From the NCBI RefSeq assembly GCF_003665155.1, contig NZ_RCFQ01000021.1, positions 1 through 50,356 on the forward strand: DNA of 50,356 bases. The letters run 5' to 3'. Positions 1-8,938 of the stretch are shown here, in pieces. This DNA comes from Mariprofundus sp. EBB-1. Its GTDB lineage: Bacteria; Pseudomonadota; Zetaproteobacteria; Mariprofundales; Mariprofundaceae. How positions within the stretch are numbered: position 1 is the first letter of the stretch; the number at the start of each line of letters is the position of its first letter. The notes beneath the pieces are model-generated. The model saw nothing but the letters and a program-made list of their open reading frames with translations. It did no database searches and was not told where the DNA came from. A program made the translations under genes and the position numbers.

Positions 1-382
1 CACCACGAACTCGCGGCATACGTTTTGTATCGCCTTACCATTATTTTTTTCGGAAGTCTGCTATCGTCTTAAAGTCCGGCATCAGTCGGCCAGTCAGCCA
101 CATCAGCTCAACATTGCGCTGACTTTCACGCTCAAGACGGCGGCTTGATTGGATTCGGTTCAGGTATCCGTAAACATAGAGTTTCAACAACATCGCAGGA
201 TGATATGCGGGGCGGCCTGTAGCCTGCGGATCTACGCCACTGAAACCCAACTCACGCATGTCCAACTCGTCGACGAAAACATCAATCACGCGAACTGGAT
301 TGTCTTCAGCTACATAATCATCCAGCAGCTCAGGAAACAGCGTGCTCTGGCTGCGACTTTCTCCAATAACAAATCGTTTCAT
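1..382 (-). pseudogene. IS1182-type transposase, 5' part, frameshifted and cut by window edge
   Basis: This is the N-terminal part of a DDE transposase of the IS1182 type (DUF772 domain), which would move an insertion sequence. The reading begins MKRFVIGESRSQSTLFPE and continues through a YGYLNRIQSSRRLERE block to TIADFRK, all typical of this family. I take the ATG at 382 rather than the one at 395-397, because family members begin MKRF. The frame stops at 41-43, just after a run of seven T (44-50, seven A on the coding strand). Dropping one A restores the expected continuation NNGKAIQNVCREFVV to the window edge. The frame is therefore broken by one extra base in a homopolymer: a real mutation, a +1 frameshift site or an assembly error. 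The rest of the element lies outside the window. Confidence 0.8.
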
Positions 383-430
383 GAAAATACCCCACAAGAC
401 GTTGTGGGATAATCATACCATTAATGAGCA

Positions 431-467
431 GCGTTTTCACACACCCTGGGCCAAAAGCAGACACTCG
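431..467 (-). repeat. IS end plus adjoining palindromic-repeat arm
   Basis: Read on the minus strand, bases 444-467 give a sequence close to GAATGTCTGCTTTTGGCC, followed by GTGTGTGAAAACG, then the leader and start of the transposase at 382. The GTGTGAAAACG part recurs in both orientations at 1117-1131 and 1266-1280. It is the likely terminal inverted repeat of the IS. The outer part recurs at 1097, 1281, 10122 and 22269, and looks like a separate dispersed repeat into which the IS inserted. Confidence 0.6.
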
Positions 468-537
468 GCAATGATCGATTTTCCGGCCAGTCATGAATAT
501 TCAGTGTGTTTACATGGATGAATCAAAATGATTATTA

Positions 538-981
538 TTGCAACTATGTTTAAGAGACATTACAAGCCGAACAGTAACTTTATATATATATGTTCTTGCC
601 CCGAACGAAGTGAATGATGAGATACTTGCTCATCATATAATAGCGTATAACCAAGAAGCTTCCGATAGAGTTGGAGTTCGGGAGCTGGCTGATTGTAGAT
701 GGATCGTTGATCATTCTCACCTTTCTCCTGGTGGCGTAGAGCAAAGTCAGCAACTGGAACAAGGAGCTCATCGCGTTAGAGAGAGCAGGCTAGCTATTTT
801 AACATCAACAGATGAAATATATGAAATGGCTTCTATTTTTGCTGGATTTGCTAGCTATCGTAGAAATATGAATCATTCCGCTGAAGTGGAAGTGTTCACA
901 TCGTTTGAAGAAGCAATTAGATGGTTGAATCTAGAAGAGTCCATCGACGAGATCGAAAAGTTTATTCATACAAAAACTTAG
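538..981 (+). CDS. STAS/SpoIIAA-like domain protein
   Basis: This small soluble protein of about 147 residues resembles the STAS/SEC14-like family of uncharacterised bacterial proteins. The central RELADCRWIVD strand-helix stretch, the RLAILTSTDEIYEMASIFAGF stretch and the C-terminal EVEVFTSFEEAIRWL segment match the usual pattern of these roughly 130-residue proteins. No catalytic residues are evident and the partner is unknown. The only start in frame is a TTG at 538 with no clear ribosome binding site; an in-frame stop lies at 529-531. The true N-terminus may therefore be damaged or differ. It sits between IS-derived sequences at 1-467 and 1117-1280, is more A+T-rich than the neighbouring core genes, and may have arrived with them. 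Confidence 0.55.
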   Translation: MQLCLRDITSRTVTLYIYVLAPNEVNDEILAHHIIAYNQEASDRVGVRELADCRWIVDHSHLSPGGVEQSQQLEQGAHRVRESRLAILTSTDEIYEMASIFAGFASYRRNMNHSAEVEVFTSFEEAIRWLNLEESIDEIEKFIHTKT

Positions 982-1096
982 GTGTACCGAAAGACCCCTC
1001 CTCTTAACGCTTGATTTCATTTGAAATAGTTAGTCTCGCAAAATGCATATCCTATGCTTGGACTTTATAATTTAAATATCATTCTATGGTTCGAAC

Positions 1097-1114
1097 GAAT
1101 GTCTGCTTATGGCC
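1097..1114 (+). repeat. Left arm of dispersed palindromic repeat
   Basis: The bases read GAATGTCTGCTTATGGCC. The match on the opposite side of the IS relic is at 1281-1300, and other copies lie at 444-467, 10122-10143 and 22269-22290. Two facing arms separated only by the relic suggest that the relic sits in the centre of one palindrome. Confidence 0.6.
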
Positions 1115-1116
1115 GA

Positions 1117-1280
1117 GGCTGTGTGAAAACGTAGAATGTTTTCATCCTGTGGGGATCATTCATGATATTTAACGTCATTTGATTCAAGTGTGGTATAAGT
1201 AGCCATACTGGTTGACCAATTTGACTAGGGGACCCTATATTTCAACACTTTTTAAAATGAACTTTCGTTTTCACACTGCC
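1117..1280. mobile_element. 164-bp MITE-like relic with IS1182-type ends
   Basis: The left end reads GGCTGTGTGAAAACG (1117-1131) and the right end is its near-perfect inverse, CGTTTTCACACTGCC (1266-1280), with 14 of 15 positions matching. The left interior (about 1145-1175, CTGTGGGGAT followed by TTCATGA) resembles the leader of the transposase gene at 1-382. The relic therefore looks like a deleted relative of that IS and has no coding capacity. Non-autonomous elements of this size could still move if a full transposase is present elsewhere. Confidence 0.6.
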
Positions 1281-1300
1281 TAGGCCGAAAGTTGCCCTTC
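1281..1300 (-). repeat. Right arm of dispersed palindromic repeat
   Basis: On the minus strand this reads GAAGGGCAACTTTCGGCCTA, an imperfect match to the arm at 1097-1114. Together they would form a palindrome of about 40 bp if the relic at 1117-1280 were removed. Confidence 0.5.
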
Positions 1301-1351
1301 ATATTTATGGTGCTATTACTATAAAAGCTTGAGGGCCATGGATGGCCAGAG

Positions 1352-1729
1352 TCACAACACCCGTGCCAACTGCACACCTAACCATGTGAGCAACAGACAA
1401 ACCACTACCTGCCCCATAATATTACCAAAGGCCAATGAAAAAGCGCCCTCTTGCAATAAACGTACAGATTCAAGTGAATAGGTGGAAAACGTTGTAAATG
1501 CACCCAGGAAACCGACCGTTACAGCAAGGCGCACCAGCTCACTGGCAGTTGAGCGCTCAATCAACCAAACAAACAAAAAGCCCAACAAAAAGCTACCTAA
1601 GGCATTCACCGCAAACGTACCCCATGGGAATGCCCCACCGGCCATCTTTTGGATGGTTGAAGCCATCAACCAGCGCAATACAGCACCCGTAGCACCACCA
1701 ATTGCTACCGCAACCAACTGCTTCATCAT
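1352..1729 (-). CDS. crcB: Fluoride ion channel CrcB/Fluc
   Basis: This is a small inner-membrane fluoride exporter that works as a dual-topology dimer. The 125 residues hold four hydrophobic helices. Family signatures are an N-terminal GGATGAVLRW, a GTFAVNALGSFLLG helix with the conserved Asn, and GFLGAFTTFSTYS with the phenylalanines and the break that line the pore. The ATG at 1729 has an AGGAG at good spacing; the adjacent ATG at 1726 is also possible. It overlaps the rarA stop codon, so the two are probably translated together as the end of the minus-strand block. No fluoride riboswitch was recognised nearby. Confidence 0.93.
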   Translation of the reverse strand: MMKQLVAVAIGGATGAVLRWLMASTIQKMAGGAFPWGTFAVNALGSFLLGFLFVWLIERSTASELVRLAVTVGFLGAFTTFSTYSLESVRLLQEGAFSLAFGNIMGQVVVCLLLTWLGVQLARVL

Positions 1730-3060
1730 GAAGCACTCCTGCTATTACCAGATCCTTTTTTTTCTAAACGGCGTTGCTCCAACCATGTCAAACGCTCCTG
1801 CAACGTTCGTTCAAAGCCACGCTCTCCTGGTTTATATAGAGATTCCACAACCACACCATTTGGAAAATGCTGCTGATCGACTACAGCATCCACATCGTTA
1901 TGGGCATATTGATAATCTTTACCATGGCCTAATTGCTTCATCAGTTTCGTAGGCGCGTTTCTCAAATGCATTGGCACCTCACCCTGCTGTGTCTTCTTGG
2001 CCAACGACCGGGCGGCTTTTTCTGCCATGTATGCCGCATTACTTTTTGGCGCCAGAGCCAAATAAATCACCGTCTCAAACAAGCCCTGCTCTCCTTCCGG
2101 AGAACCAAGAATTTCAAACATCCGGTGTGCATCCAAGGCAACATTAAGTGCCTTGGGATCAGCAAGACCAACGTCTTCCGTAGCAATGCGAATTAATCTA
2201 CGGGCAATATATAATGGCTGCTCCCCTGCTTCCAACATGCGAGCCAACCAATACAAAGCCGCATCCGCATCAGAGTCGCGTATGCATTTGTGCAAAGCAG
2301 ATATCAGATCATAATGTGCATCACCATCACGGTCATATCTGGCCGCTCGCCGCAAGCTCTGGTTTTCTACTTCGGCCTTTGTCCACACTTTAGTGGCGCC
2401 CGCATCGAACAATGATTCCAGTGCATTCAATGCATAGCGAGCATCACCATCGGCATTTTCCGCAAGCCAATTGATCGCGTTCTTCTGCACATTAAAAGCG
2501 GCTGACTGTTCGCGCAATTGTTCACAGGCACGCATCAAAATGGCTTCAATGTCGCCTGTCTCCAGCGCATTAAGCACCACGATGCGGCAACGGGATAGCA
2601 GTGCATTATTGAGTGAAAAAGAGGGGTTTTCAGTCGAAGCCCCTACCAACACCAGCGTGCCATCTTCAATATAAGGCAACAACACATCTTGCTGGGCTTT
2701 ATTAAAACGATGAATTTCATCAAGAAACAACAGCCTGGTCTGACCACTCTGTTTGGCCTGCTTCACCACAGCCTGCACCTCGGCCTTACCAGCCGACACA
2801 GCCGAAAGCTGGGTAAAAGGCAGATCGGCCGCATTCGCCATGATAGTAGCCAAGGTAGTTTTCCCTACACCCGGGGGCCCCCAGAAGATGCATGAACAAC
2901 TGCGAGCTTCTGCAATCATCATGGCAAACCATGAATCCGACCGCGTCAATTCAGGCTGTCCTGCCACATCCAGCAACGTCTTGGGACGAATTTGAAAAGC
3001 CAGAGGAGCAGACACATCTGCTATCAACGGCTCCAGGAACGAGACTTGTCTGCTACTCAC
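1726..3060 (-). CDS. rarA: Replication-associated recombination protein RarA (MgsA)
   Basis: This is a AAA+ ATPase of the clamp-loader/RuvB clade that acts at stalled replication forks. Walker A GPPGVGKTT is at about residues 61-69 and Walker B LLFLDEIHRF at about 110-119, followed by sensor 1 (GASTENPSFSLN) and the arginine-finger region LLSRCRIV. The C-terminal half matches the RarA helical tetramerisation domain. The length of 444 residues is normal. The start is a GTG at 3060 without a strong ribosome binding site, 18 bases after the porin stop. That fits translational coupling to the upstream gene. Its stop overlaps the crcB start. Confidence 0.93.
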   Translation of the reverse strand: MSSRQVSFLEPLIADVSAPLAFQIRPKTLLDVAGQPELTRSDSWFAMMIAEARSCSCIFWGPPGVGKTTLATIMANAADLPFTQLSAVSAGKAEVQAVVKQAKQSGQTRLLFLDEIHRFNKAQQDVLLPYIEDGTLVLVGASTENPSFSLNNALLSRCRIVVLNALETGDIEAILMRACEQLREQSAAFNVQKNAINWLAENADGDARYALNALESLFDAGATKVWTKAEVENQSLRRAARYDRDGDAHYDLISALHKCIRDSDADAALYWLARMLEAGEQPLYIARRLIRIATEDVGLADPKALNVALDAHRMFEILGSPEGEQGLFETVIYLALAPKSNAAYMAEKAARSLAKKTQQGEVPMHLRNAPTKLMKQLGHGKDYQYAHNDVDAVVDQQHFPNGVVVESLYKPGERGFERTLQERLTWLEQRRLEKKGSGNSRSAS

Positions 3061-3078
3061 ACCATAGTCATCATTATA

Positions 3079-4209
3079 TTATAGTGTTTTAGAAATCGAC
3101 AACAATAAACTCTGTCTGCGATCACGGTATATACCTGCATACGAACCTGTTGCAGTCAGATTTTTGAGAAACGTATATTGATACGCAAGATCCACATGCA
3201 TATTATATATATCAGCACCGGTACCAATACTTACTTTATGGCCATCCTGATCAGCAATAACAGGACTGAATCCCGCCGATTTATTCGCACCCTGATCATA
3301 AGCATAGCCCAAACGAGCCTGAGCACCGGGTCTCCATGTCCAGGTCAAACCAGCCATAGCAGTAAAGGTATCCCGTAAATTTAGCGCGTTGGACTGGGTG
3401 ATTACACCGGCAGTTTTGACATGCATATCTTTTAACGCCGACCATCGCGTCCACTTCACATCCGTCTCCAGACGCCACACATCTGCAAAATCATGTGCAA
3501 CACCAAATGTAACCTGATCCGGTAGTTTAAATGACATGGTATCCGCAGTTTTGCCTGCAATATCTATGCGCGCGCCAGAGCGTAGCATGGCCCCTATTGA
3601 CCACGCGTAAGCAGGTTTCCACATCAATGAAACATGACCTCCGAAACCACCAAAATCGTTATCCCGAAATGATTTCGCACCCTGTGTTAAATTGGCACGG
3701 GTAATATACCAGTCCGCACCAGCCCCAATCGCCAAATCACTATTGATGGCATACACCACATCAAATGTTGCATGATCCACAGTCACCTTGGTCAGACCTG
3801 AAGGATTTACTGCTGTAGAAGGGAAAGCGAGACCCCAGTCATTATTGATATAGTACAGTGGTGCAAAGCCGACACCACCAGACCAATGACTATCCAGCGG
3901 TGACCAGGTTGCAAAAATATAACCCACGTTAGGCTCTATTCCATTATTAGGAGCAACACCGGGCAGCAATACCGATGAATCCCGGTATTCCACATCCAGA
4001 CCTGCCGTGATATTCATGCCGGAAACCCAGGCAATACCAGATGGGTTATATACCAATGCAGATGCATCATTTGCTGTAGCAGCAAAGGCATTAGATAGAC
4101 CTACTGCTGCTGCAGATTGATTGGCCTGCTCAAAACCACCCGCATGCGCACTCAAACTCCCCATCAGGAGCAGCCCACTAGCCATTAAACCTTTATTCAA
4201 ACGCTTCAT
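3079..4209 (-). CDS. OmpP1/FadL/TodX-family outer membrane transport protein
   Basis: This is a predicted outer-membrane beta-barrel of the FadL group, which takes up hydrophobic compounds such as fatty acids or aromatics. The start at 4209 (MKRLNKG) has AAAGGATG upstream. An N-terminal signal peptide ends in SAHA, followed by GGFEQANQSAAAVGLSNAFAA. That Gly-Phe start of the mature protein and the NPSG motif are family hallmarks (N-terminal hatch). The rest alternates aromatic and polar residues as expected for strands, and ends in a hydrophobic strand. The substrate cannot be told from sequence. It lies directly downstream of lolA and 18 bases before rarA. Confidence 0.88.
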   Translation of the reverse strand: MKRLNKGLMASGLLLMGSLSAHAGGFEQANQSAAAVGLSNAFAATANDASALVYNPSGIAWVSGMNITAGLDVEYRDSSVLLPGVAPNNGIEPNVGYIFATWSPLDSHWSGGVGFAPLYYINNDWGLAFPSTAVNPSGLTKVTVDHATFDVVYAINSDLAIGAGADWYITRANLTQGAKSFRDNDFGGFGGHVSLMWKPAYAWSIGAMLRSGARIDIAGKTADTMSFKLPDQVTFGVAHDFADVWRLETDVKWTRWSALKDMHVKTAGVITQSNALNLRDTFTAMAGLTWTWRPGAQARLGYAYDQGANKSAGFSPVIADQDGHKVSIGTGADIYNMHVDLAYQYTFLKNLTATGSYAGIYRDRRQSLLLSISKTL

Positions 4210-4264
4210 TCCACATCCTTTGTTCACACATATCGCCATTATTCAGTCATTTATTCAATTATAT

Positions 4265-4957
4265 CTATTTAGATTGCCGCATATCCAGCACATCAACACC
4301 CTCTGGTGGCGTGAAACTAAATAAATTTTCCGGTGGGGCAATATAAGAACACTCAGACAAGCGCATTTGATTGCTATTACCCAGCACATCCTGCCGTTCA
4401 ATATAGACCAGGTTTCCATCATTGGAGAAACCCAACCACACTTTCGGCGAATCTTTCAAACGTACCTGAAACCGTTGAATATTCAAATTACTATCATATT
4501 CTTGTTTAAACATTTTAATCTCTGTTGCAGCAATACTGCCATCAAGTAAACCCATCACCGAAGCATCTACCGCCTCGATATTATCCAGCCGTTCAGCCTG
4601 CATTAGATCTGGTTCATAATGCCAAATCATATCGCCATCACCAAGATAGAGTTGCTCATAGGGTAGTTGATATTGCCAACGAAAGCGCTTTGGCTTTAAC
4701 ACCGCCACACTTCCTGAGTATTTTTTTCCACCACCATCAGTGAAAGCAATTAACTGATCAAAATGACACTGAAAACCCGGTAAGGAGGACAAACGCTTAA
4801 TACTATGATTAAAAAATTTACTCTCAGGTATCGTCACCTGCTTTGCATCTGCATCCAGGTCCCATTGCTGCGTCACTTTAGCAGCAAACGAAGGGCTCAC
4901 AAACATGCAACACAACGCAAATAGGAAAAAGAGATTTTTCATGCGCGTATTGTTCAT
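4265..4957 (-). CDS. lolA: Outer-membrane lipoprotein carrier protein LolA
   Basis: This is a periplasmic chaperone that takes lipoproteins from LolCDE to the outer membrane. The sequence has a signal peptide (about residues 6-25, ending SFA) and then a LolA-like fold. Recognisable stretches are SGSVAVLKPKRFRWQY, the matching YLGDGDMIWHYEPDL and the C-terminal PPEGVDVLDM. The start ATG at 4957 overlaps the ftsK stop in an ATGA arrangement; ATG at 4942 is an alternative. The ftsK-lolA-rarA order is common in proteobacteria. At about 230 residues it is slightly longer than many homologues. Confidence 0.92.
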   Translation of the reverse strand: MNNTRMKNLFFLFALCCMFVSPSFAAKVTQQWDLDADAKQVTIPESKFFNHSIKRLSSLPGFQCHFDQLIAFTDGGGKKYSGSVAVLKPKRFRWQYQLPYEQLYLGDGDMIWHYEPDLMQAERLDNIEAVDASVMGLLDGSIAATEIKMFKQEYDSNLNIQRFQVRLKDSPKVWLGFSNDGNLVYIERQDVLGNSNQMRLSECSYIAPPENLFSFTPPEGVDVLDMRQSK

Positions 4958-7158
4958 TCAATCACTCCGCCACCATTCTCTGCAGAACGCACCAACACCT
5001 TACGAATACCTCCAGAGCCCGGCGCGCTGACCAGGCCTTCACGCTCCATCTCTTCTACCAAACGACTGGCTCTATTATACCCAATGCGCAAATAGCGCTG
5101 CACCATAGACACAGAACACTTGCCTTTCTCAATGACCAAAGCAGCGGCTTCATCATATTTATCATCCTGATCTTCACCAGCGCCACCGGTCATGCCACCC
5201 TCAGAATCACTTTCAGTAGGTACTTCAAAGATGGATTCCATATAATCCGGTTCACCCTGCGCTTTCAAATGCTCAACCAGATCAATGACTTCAGCATCGG
5301 AGACAAAGGCACAATGCACACGTTTCAAATCACGTCCGCCACTTAAAAACAGGCTGTCACCATGCCCTAACAATTGCTCTGCTCCCATCTGATCAAGAAT
5401 CGTACGGGAATCAATTTTGGAAGAGACCTGAAATGACAAGCGGCTCGGAAGGTTGGCTTTAATCAGACCGGTAATCACATCCACACTCGGACGCTGTGTA
5501 GCCAGAATAAGATGTAAACCTGCTGCCCTCGCCTTTTGAGCAATGCGACAAATCGACTGCTCCACCTCTTTACCTGCCACCATCATCAAGTCAGCCAGCT
5601 CATCAATAATGATGACAATCTGCGGCAGGCGTTCCAACTCTTCTGTTTTCTCAGCGGCTTTATTATAGCCTTCAAGATTACGCACTTTGGCATCGCTCAT
5701 CAGTTTATAACGACGCTCCATTTCATACACGGCCCATGCCAATGCTTTTGCGGCCTTATTCGGATTGGTTACCACAGGCGTAAGCAAGTGCGGAATATCA
5801 TCATAAACAGAGAGTTCCAGCATTTTTGGATCCACAAGAATCAGACGTAAGTCCTTTGGACTCTTGTTCATTAACATCGAACAAATCATGGCATTAATAC
5901 CCACCGATTTACCCGAACCAGTCGTACCTGCAACCAATAGATGAGGCATTTTAGCCAAATCTGCAACCACAGGATGACCTGAAATATCAACGCCTAATGC
6001 CAGTGGCAAGCTGATCTTTTTGTTGGCAAATTCACGGCTTGAAAAAATCTGATGTAGTAGCACCATCTCACGTGACTCATTGGGTATCTCAATACCGATG
6101 ACATTTTTACCCGGAATATTTCCTGCCACACGCACACTGATCGCAGCCATTGAACGCGCCAAATCATCCTGCAATGCTACAATGCGATTCACTTTCGTAC
6201 CCGGTGCAGGTTCCAGCTCAAACTGTGTGACCACAGGGCCGGGCTGCACAGCCAGTACTTTTCCTTCAACCCTGTAATCAAGCAGTTTTTTCTCCAGCAT
6301 GCGTGCAACAGCCTGCAACGATTCAGGGTCATGCTCTTTCAGGGTATCGTTCACACCATCAAAAATATTCAACGATGGTAATTTAAAACCTGATTCAGCC
6401 GGCTCATTAAATGCCAATTCTACCTGTTGTTCCTGCTTAGCTCGCTTCGATACTGTCACCTTGGCAGCCGAAGCCACTTCCGCAACCGAATCAGCAATAT
6501 GTACCGGCATTTTCTTGCGCGTAACTTTACGCGTTTCCCGCGCTTCAATGCGATCCTTTCGATCCGAGGCTTTCGATACATGTTGACTGATCACAGACTG
6601 CAAACGTGTAAATGCCAATATTGTATAACCATATAATTTCAGTATCAGCGTAAACAACGACCATCGTGATGCAGCAACCAGGCTACTAAGTATTAAACTC
6701 ACCAATAGCAGATCACGTCCAATCGCACCAAGTGGCACAAATAGAGCTTCATCCAACATTAAACCAAGTGCTCCGCCAGCACTAGCAGGCAGCGCCAACA
6801 CATCAATAGCTGAACCATTCGGTACATGCGCATGTAGCATCGCAGCAATAGCCAGCATCAACGGCAACCAGAAAAATGATGTCCAGCTACCTAAATACGG
6901 TGTTTTACCCCAAGCGATGCGAACAGCCACACTACCCGTCAGTGCAATCCATAACCAAGCCGTATAACCAAATATCTGATAGAGGAAATCAGACACATAG
7001 GCGCCAACAACACCAATCAGGTTCATGGCGACATTCGACGTCTCATGATTTAATGATGGGTCATCCGCAGAAAAGCTTACCATTGCCAACACCAGCACAA
7101 CTGCTATACCACCAAGAAATAGCGCCAATGATTCACGCACAATCATTCGAGTATCCAT
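4954..7158 (-). CDS. ftsK: DNA translocase FtsK
   Basis: This is a septum-anchored motor that pumps chromosomal DNA during division and activates XerCD recombination. The N-terminal 180 residues contain four to five membrane helices. A short charged linker follows, then the beta domain, the RecA-like alpha domain with Walker A GTTGSGKS (about 411-418) and Walker B IVIIIDELADLMM (about 514-526), and a winged-helix gamma domain near residues 670-725 that reads KOPS sites. At 734 residues it is the compact form, without the long Pro/Gln-rich linker of E. coli FtsK. The ATG at 7158 has AGGA upstream, 11 bases after the RNase J stop. Confidence 0.96.
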   Translation of the reverse strand: MDTRMIVRESLALFLGGIAVVLVLAMVSFSADDPSLNHETSNVAMNLIGVVGAYVSDFLYQIFGYTAWLWIALTGSVAVRIAWGKTPYLGSWTSFFWLPLMLAIAAMLHAHVPNGSAIDVLALPASAGGALGLMLDEALFVPLGAIGRDLLLVSLILSSLVAASRWSLFTLILKLYGYTILAFTRLQSVISQHVSKASDRKDRIEARETRKVTRKKMPVHIADSVAEVASAAKVTVSKRAKQEQQVELAFNEPAESGFKLPSLNIFDGVNDTLKEHDPESLQAVARMLEKKLLDYRVEGKVLAVQPGPVVTQFELEPAPGTKVNRIVALQDDLARSMAAISVRVAGNIPGKNVIGIEIPNESREMVLLHQIFSSREFANKKISLPLALGVDISGHPVVADLAKMPHLLVAGTTGSGKSVGINAMICSMLMNKSPKDLRLILVDPKMLELSVYDDIPHLLTPVVTNPNKAAKALAWAVYEMERRYKLMSDAKVRNLEGYNKAAEKTEELERLPQIVIIIDELADLMMVAGKEVEQSICRIAQKARAAGLHLILATQRPSVDVITGLIKANLPSRLSFQVSSKIDSRTILDQMGAEQLLGHGDSLFLSGGRDLKRVHCAFVSDAEVIDLVEHLKAQGEPDYMESIFEVPTESDSEGGMTGGAGEDQDDKYDEAAALVIEKGKCSVSMVQRYLRIGYNRASRLVEEMEREGLVSAPGSGGIRKVLVRSAENGGGVIE

Positions 7159-7169
7159 ATCATCAAATC

Positions 7170-8831
7170 CTAAATTGCCAACACCACAGGTAGAACCATA
7201 GGCCTGCGCCCGAGATGTTTTTTACACCAACGCCGTACAAAAAGACGGACTTCTTCCTTGGTCAAATCAATATCGGCCAATAACTCTTGATCCACTTGTG
7301 ATAAAAACTGTTGCAAAGCGGCGGCGGCATTAATCAACACCTCTTCACTCACATCCTGATGCAACACGCCACGCGCCACCAACTCAGGTTCACCCAACAG
7401 CGTTCCCTCATGCTGAGAGATCAACACTGTGGCTGAAATCATACCGTCGTCAGCCAATACCCTGCGATCACGCAACACGATACCATCCACTTCATCACGG
7501 ATTTCACCATCAACAAATACCGCACCGGCATGGAATTCAGCCCCATGCCTCACACCGTCCTTATCCACTTCAACAGAATGCCCGTTTTCAGCCATAATCG
7601 TATGATCCAGAGCAATACCAACGGAGAGAGCTAAATCCCTATGTTCCATCAAGTTCCTATATTCACCGTGAACGGGGTAGAAAAATTTCGGCCGGGTCAG
7701 CTGCATCATCATCTTCAATTCATGCACATGGGCATGACCCGAGACGTGTAGCGGTGCCTGACCAGCATGCATCACGCGGGCACCACGGCGATAAATATGA
7801 TTATATAGACCTGCAATCACACGTTCGTTACCCGGAATATTACTCGATGAAAAAATCACCACATCACCTGGCCCAATGCTCACACCTTTAAAACGGTCAT
7901 GTGCCAAACGCGCCAGTGCAGCGCGGGATTCACCCTGTGATCCTGTCGCAATAATTAACAACTCAGCATCCGGAATATTGCCGATCTGCTTGATATCCAC
8001 CAACACACCCGAAGGCACTTTAAGGCGATCAAGCGTGCGCGTGATATCCAAATTCTTTTCCAAACTACGCCCGGCAACGGCAACTTTACGACCACATGTA
8101 ACGGCAGCATCAAGCACTTGCTGGATACGCAACATATTCGAGGCGAATGTAGTGACAATGACCTTGCCCTTAACCTGACTCACGGCACTGCGCATGGCAG
8201 GCCCTACCACCGATTCAGATGGCCCACTACCAGCCCGCGTTGCATTGGTGGAGTCAGAAGCCAGTAATACCACCCCTTGATCACCAAGCTGAGAGAAACG
8301 ATGAATATCTGAATGGCGGCCATCAATCGGCGACGGATCAAATTTAAAATCTCCAGTATGAATTATCACACCAAGTTTTGTGTGAATAGCAACAGAAACC
8401 GCATCCATAATGGAGTGGGTTACCGGTACACCTTCAACCTTGAAAGGCCCGACCTTCACACTCTCCCCATTATCTGGCAGCGCCCTTAAATCAGCTTTAA
8501 AGCCGCGCTCTAGCATTTTATTTTTGACCAGCGCAAGCGTTACCTCTGTACCATAAACAGGTAGATTCAGCTTAGGCAGTAGATGCGGCAAACCACCGAT
8601 ATGATCTTCATGACCATGCGTTAACAACAAGGCATGGATATGTAAGCCAAGCTCATCGAGGGCTGAAATATCCGGTACGACTACATCAATACCATGCTGA
8701 CCAGGCTCAGGAAAACCCATGCCGCAATCCACAATCACCGCATCATCATCAATGGCATACACCATCATATTTTTACCAAATTCGCCTACGCCCCCAAACG
8801 GGAAACAACGTAACACTGGATCAGACATCAA
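7170..8831 (-). CDS. rnj: Ribonuclease J (metallo-beta-lactamase/beta-CASP)
   Basis: This is an RNA-processing enzyme with 5'-3' exonuclease and endonuclease activity. The zinc-binding motif HGHEDHIGG lies at about residues 72-80. Other metal ligands are in VTHSIMDAV, IHTGDFKFD and the DSTNATRAG stretch, followed by a beta-CASP domain with the VSGHAHVHEL motif and a C-terminal domain. At 553 residues it has the usual RNase J length. RNase J is absent from E. coli-type gammaproteobacteria but known in alphaproteobacteria and some other lineages, so it is a useful lineage clue here. It is in line with ftsK (11 bp) and about 107 bp after pyrE. The start is MM at 8831. Confidence 0.94.
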   Translation of the reverse strand: MMSDPVLRCFPFGGVGEFGKNMMVYAIDDDAVIVDCGMGFPEPGQHGIDVVVPDISALDELGLHIHALLLTHGHEDHIGGLPHLLPKLNLPVYGTEVTLALVKNKMLERGFKADLRALPDNGESVKVGPFKVEGVPVTHSIMDAVSVAIHTKLGVIIHTGDFKFDPSPIDGRHSDIHRFSQLGDQGVVLLASDSTNATRAGSGPSESVVGPAMRSAVSQVKGKVIVTTFASNMLRIQQVLDAAVTCGRKVAVAGRSLEKNLDITRTLDRLKVPSGVLVDIKQIGNIPDAELLIIATGSQGESRAALARLAHDRFKGVSIGPGDVVIFSSSNIPGNERVIAGLYNHIYRRGARVMHAGQAPLHVSGHAHVHELKMMMQLTRPKFFYPVHGEYRNLMEHRDLALSVGIALDHTIMAENGHSVEVDKDGVRHGAEFHAGAVFVDGEIRDEVDGIVLRDRRVLADDGMISATVLISQHEGTLLGEPELVARGVLHQDVSEEVLINAAAALQQFLSQVDQELLADIDLTKEEVRLFVRRWCKKHLGRRPMVLPVVLAI

Positions 8832-8938
8832 AACTCCTTTTCAACACGTACACAACCATCATGAAAACACCACTAAAAGCTGTGGTTTCCATCACAACAG
8901 ATAAACCTCTAAAAATTATAACGACCAGTGAGTGGACG

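Larger units (their letters stand above)
982..1351. other. Non-coding stretch with IS relic
   Basis: No gene is visible here. The interval holds the IS-derived relic at 1117-1280 with its flanking repeat arms. A short GGCC-containing inverted repeat at about 1333-1346, just downstream of crcB, could be a weak terminator but has no proper U-run. Confidence 0.5.

Noticed and set aside
149-412. Open frame of 87 codons on the plus strand
   Set aside because: It is antisense to the transposase and carries no recognisable protein pattern.
1352-1800. Fluoride riboswitch upstream of crcB
   Set aside because: crcB overlaps rarA and no fluoride-riboswitch conserved motif is visible.
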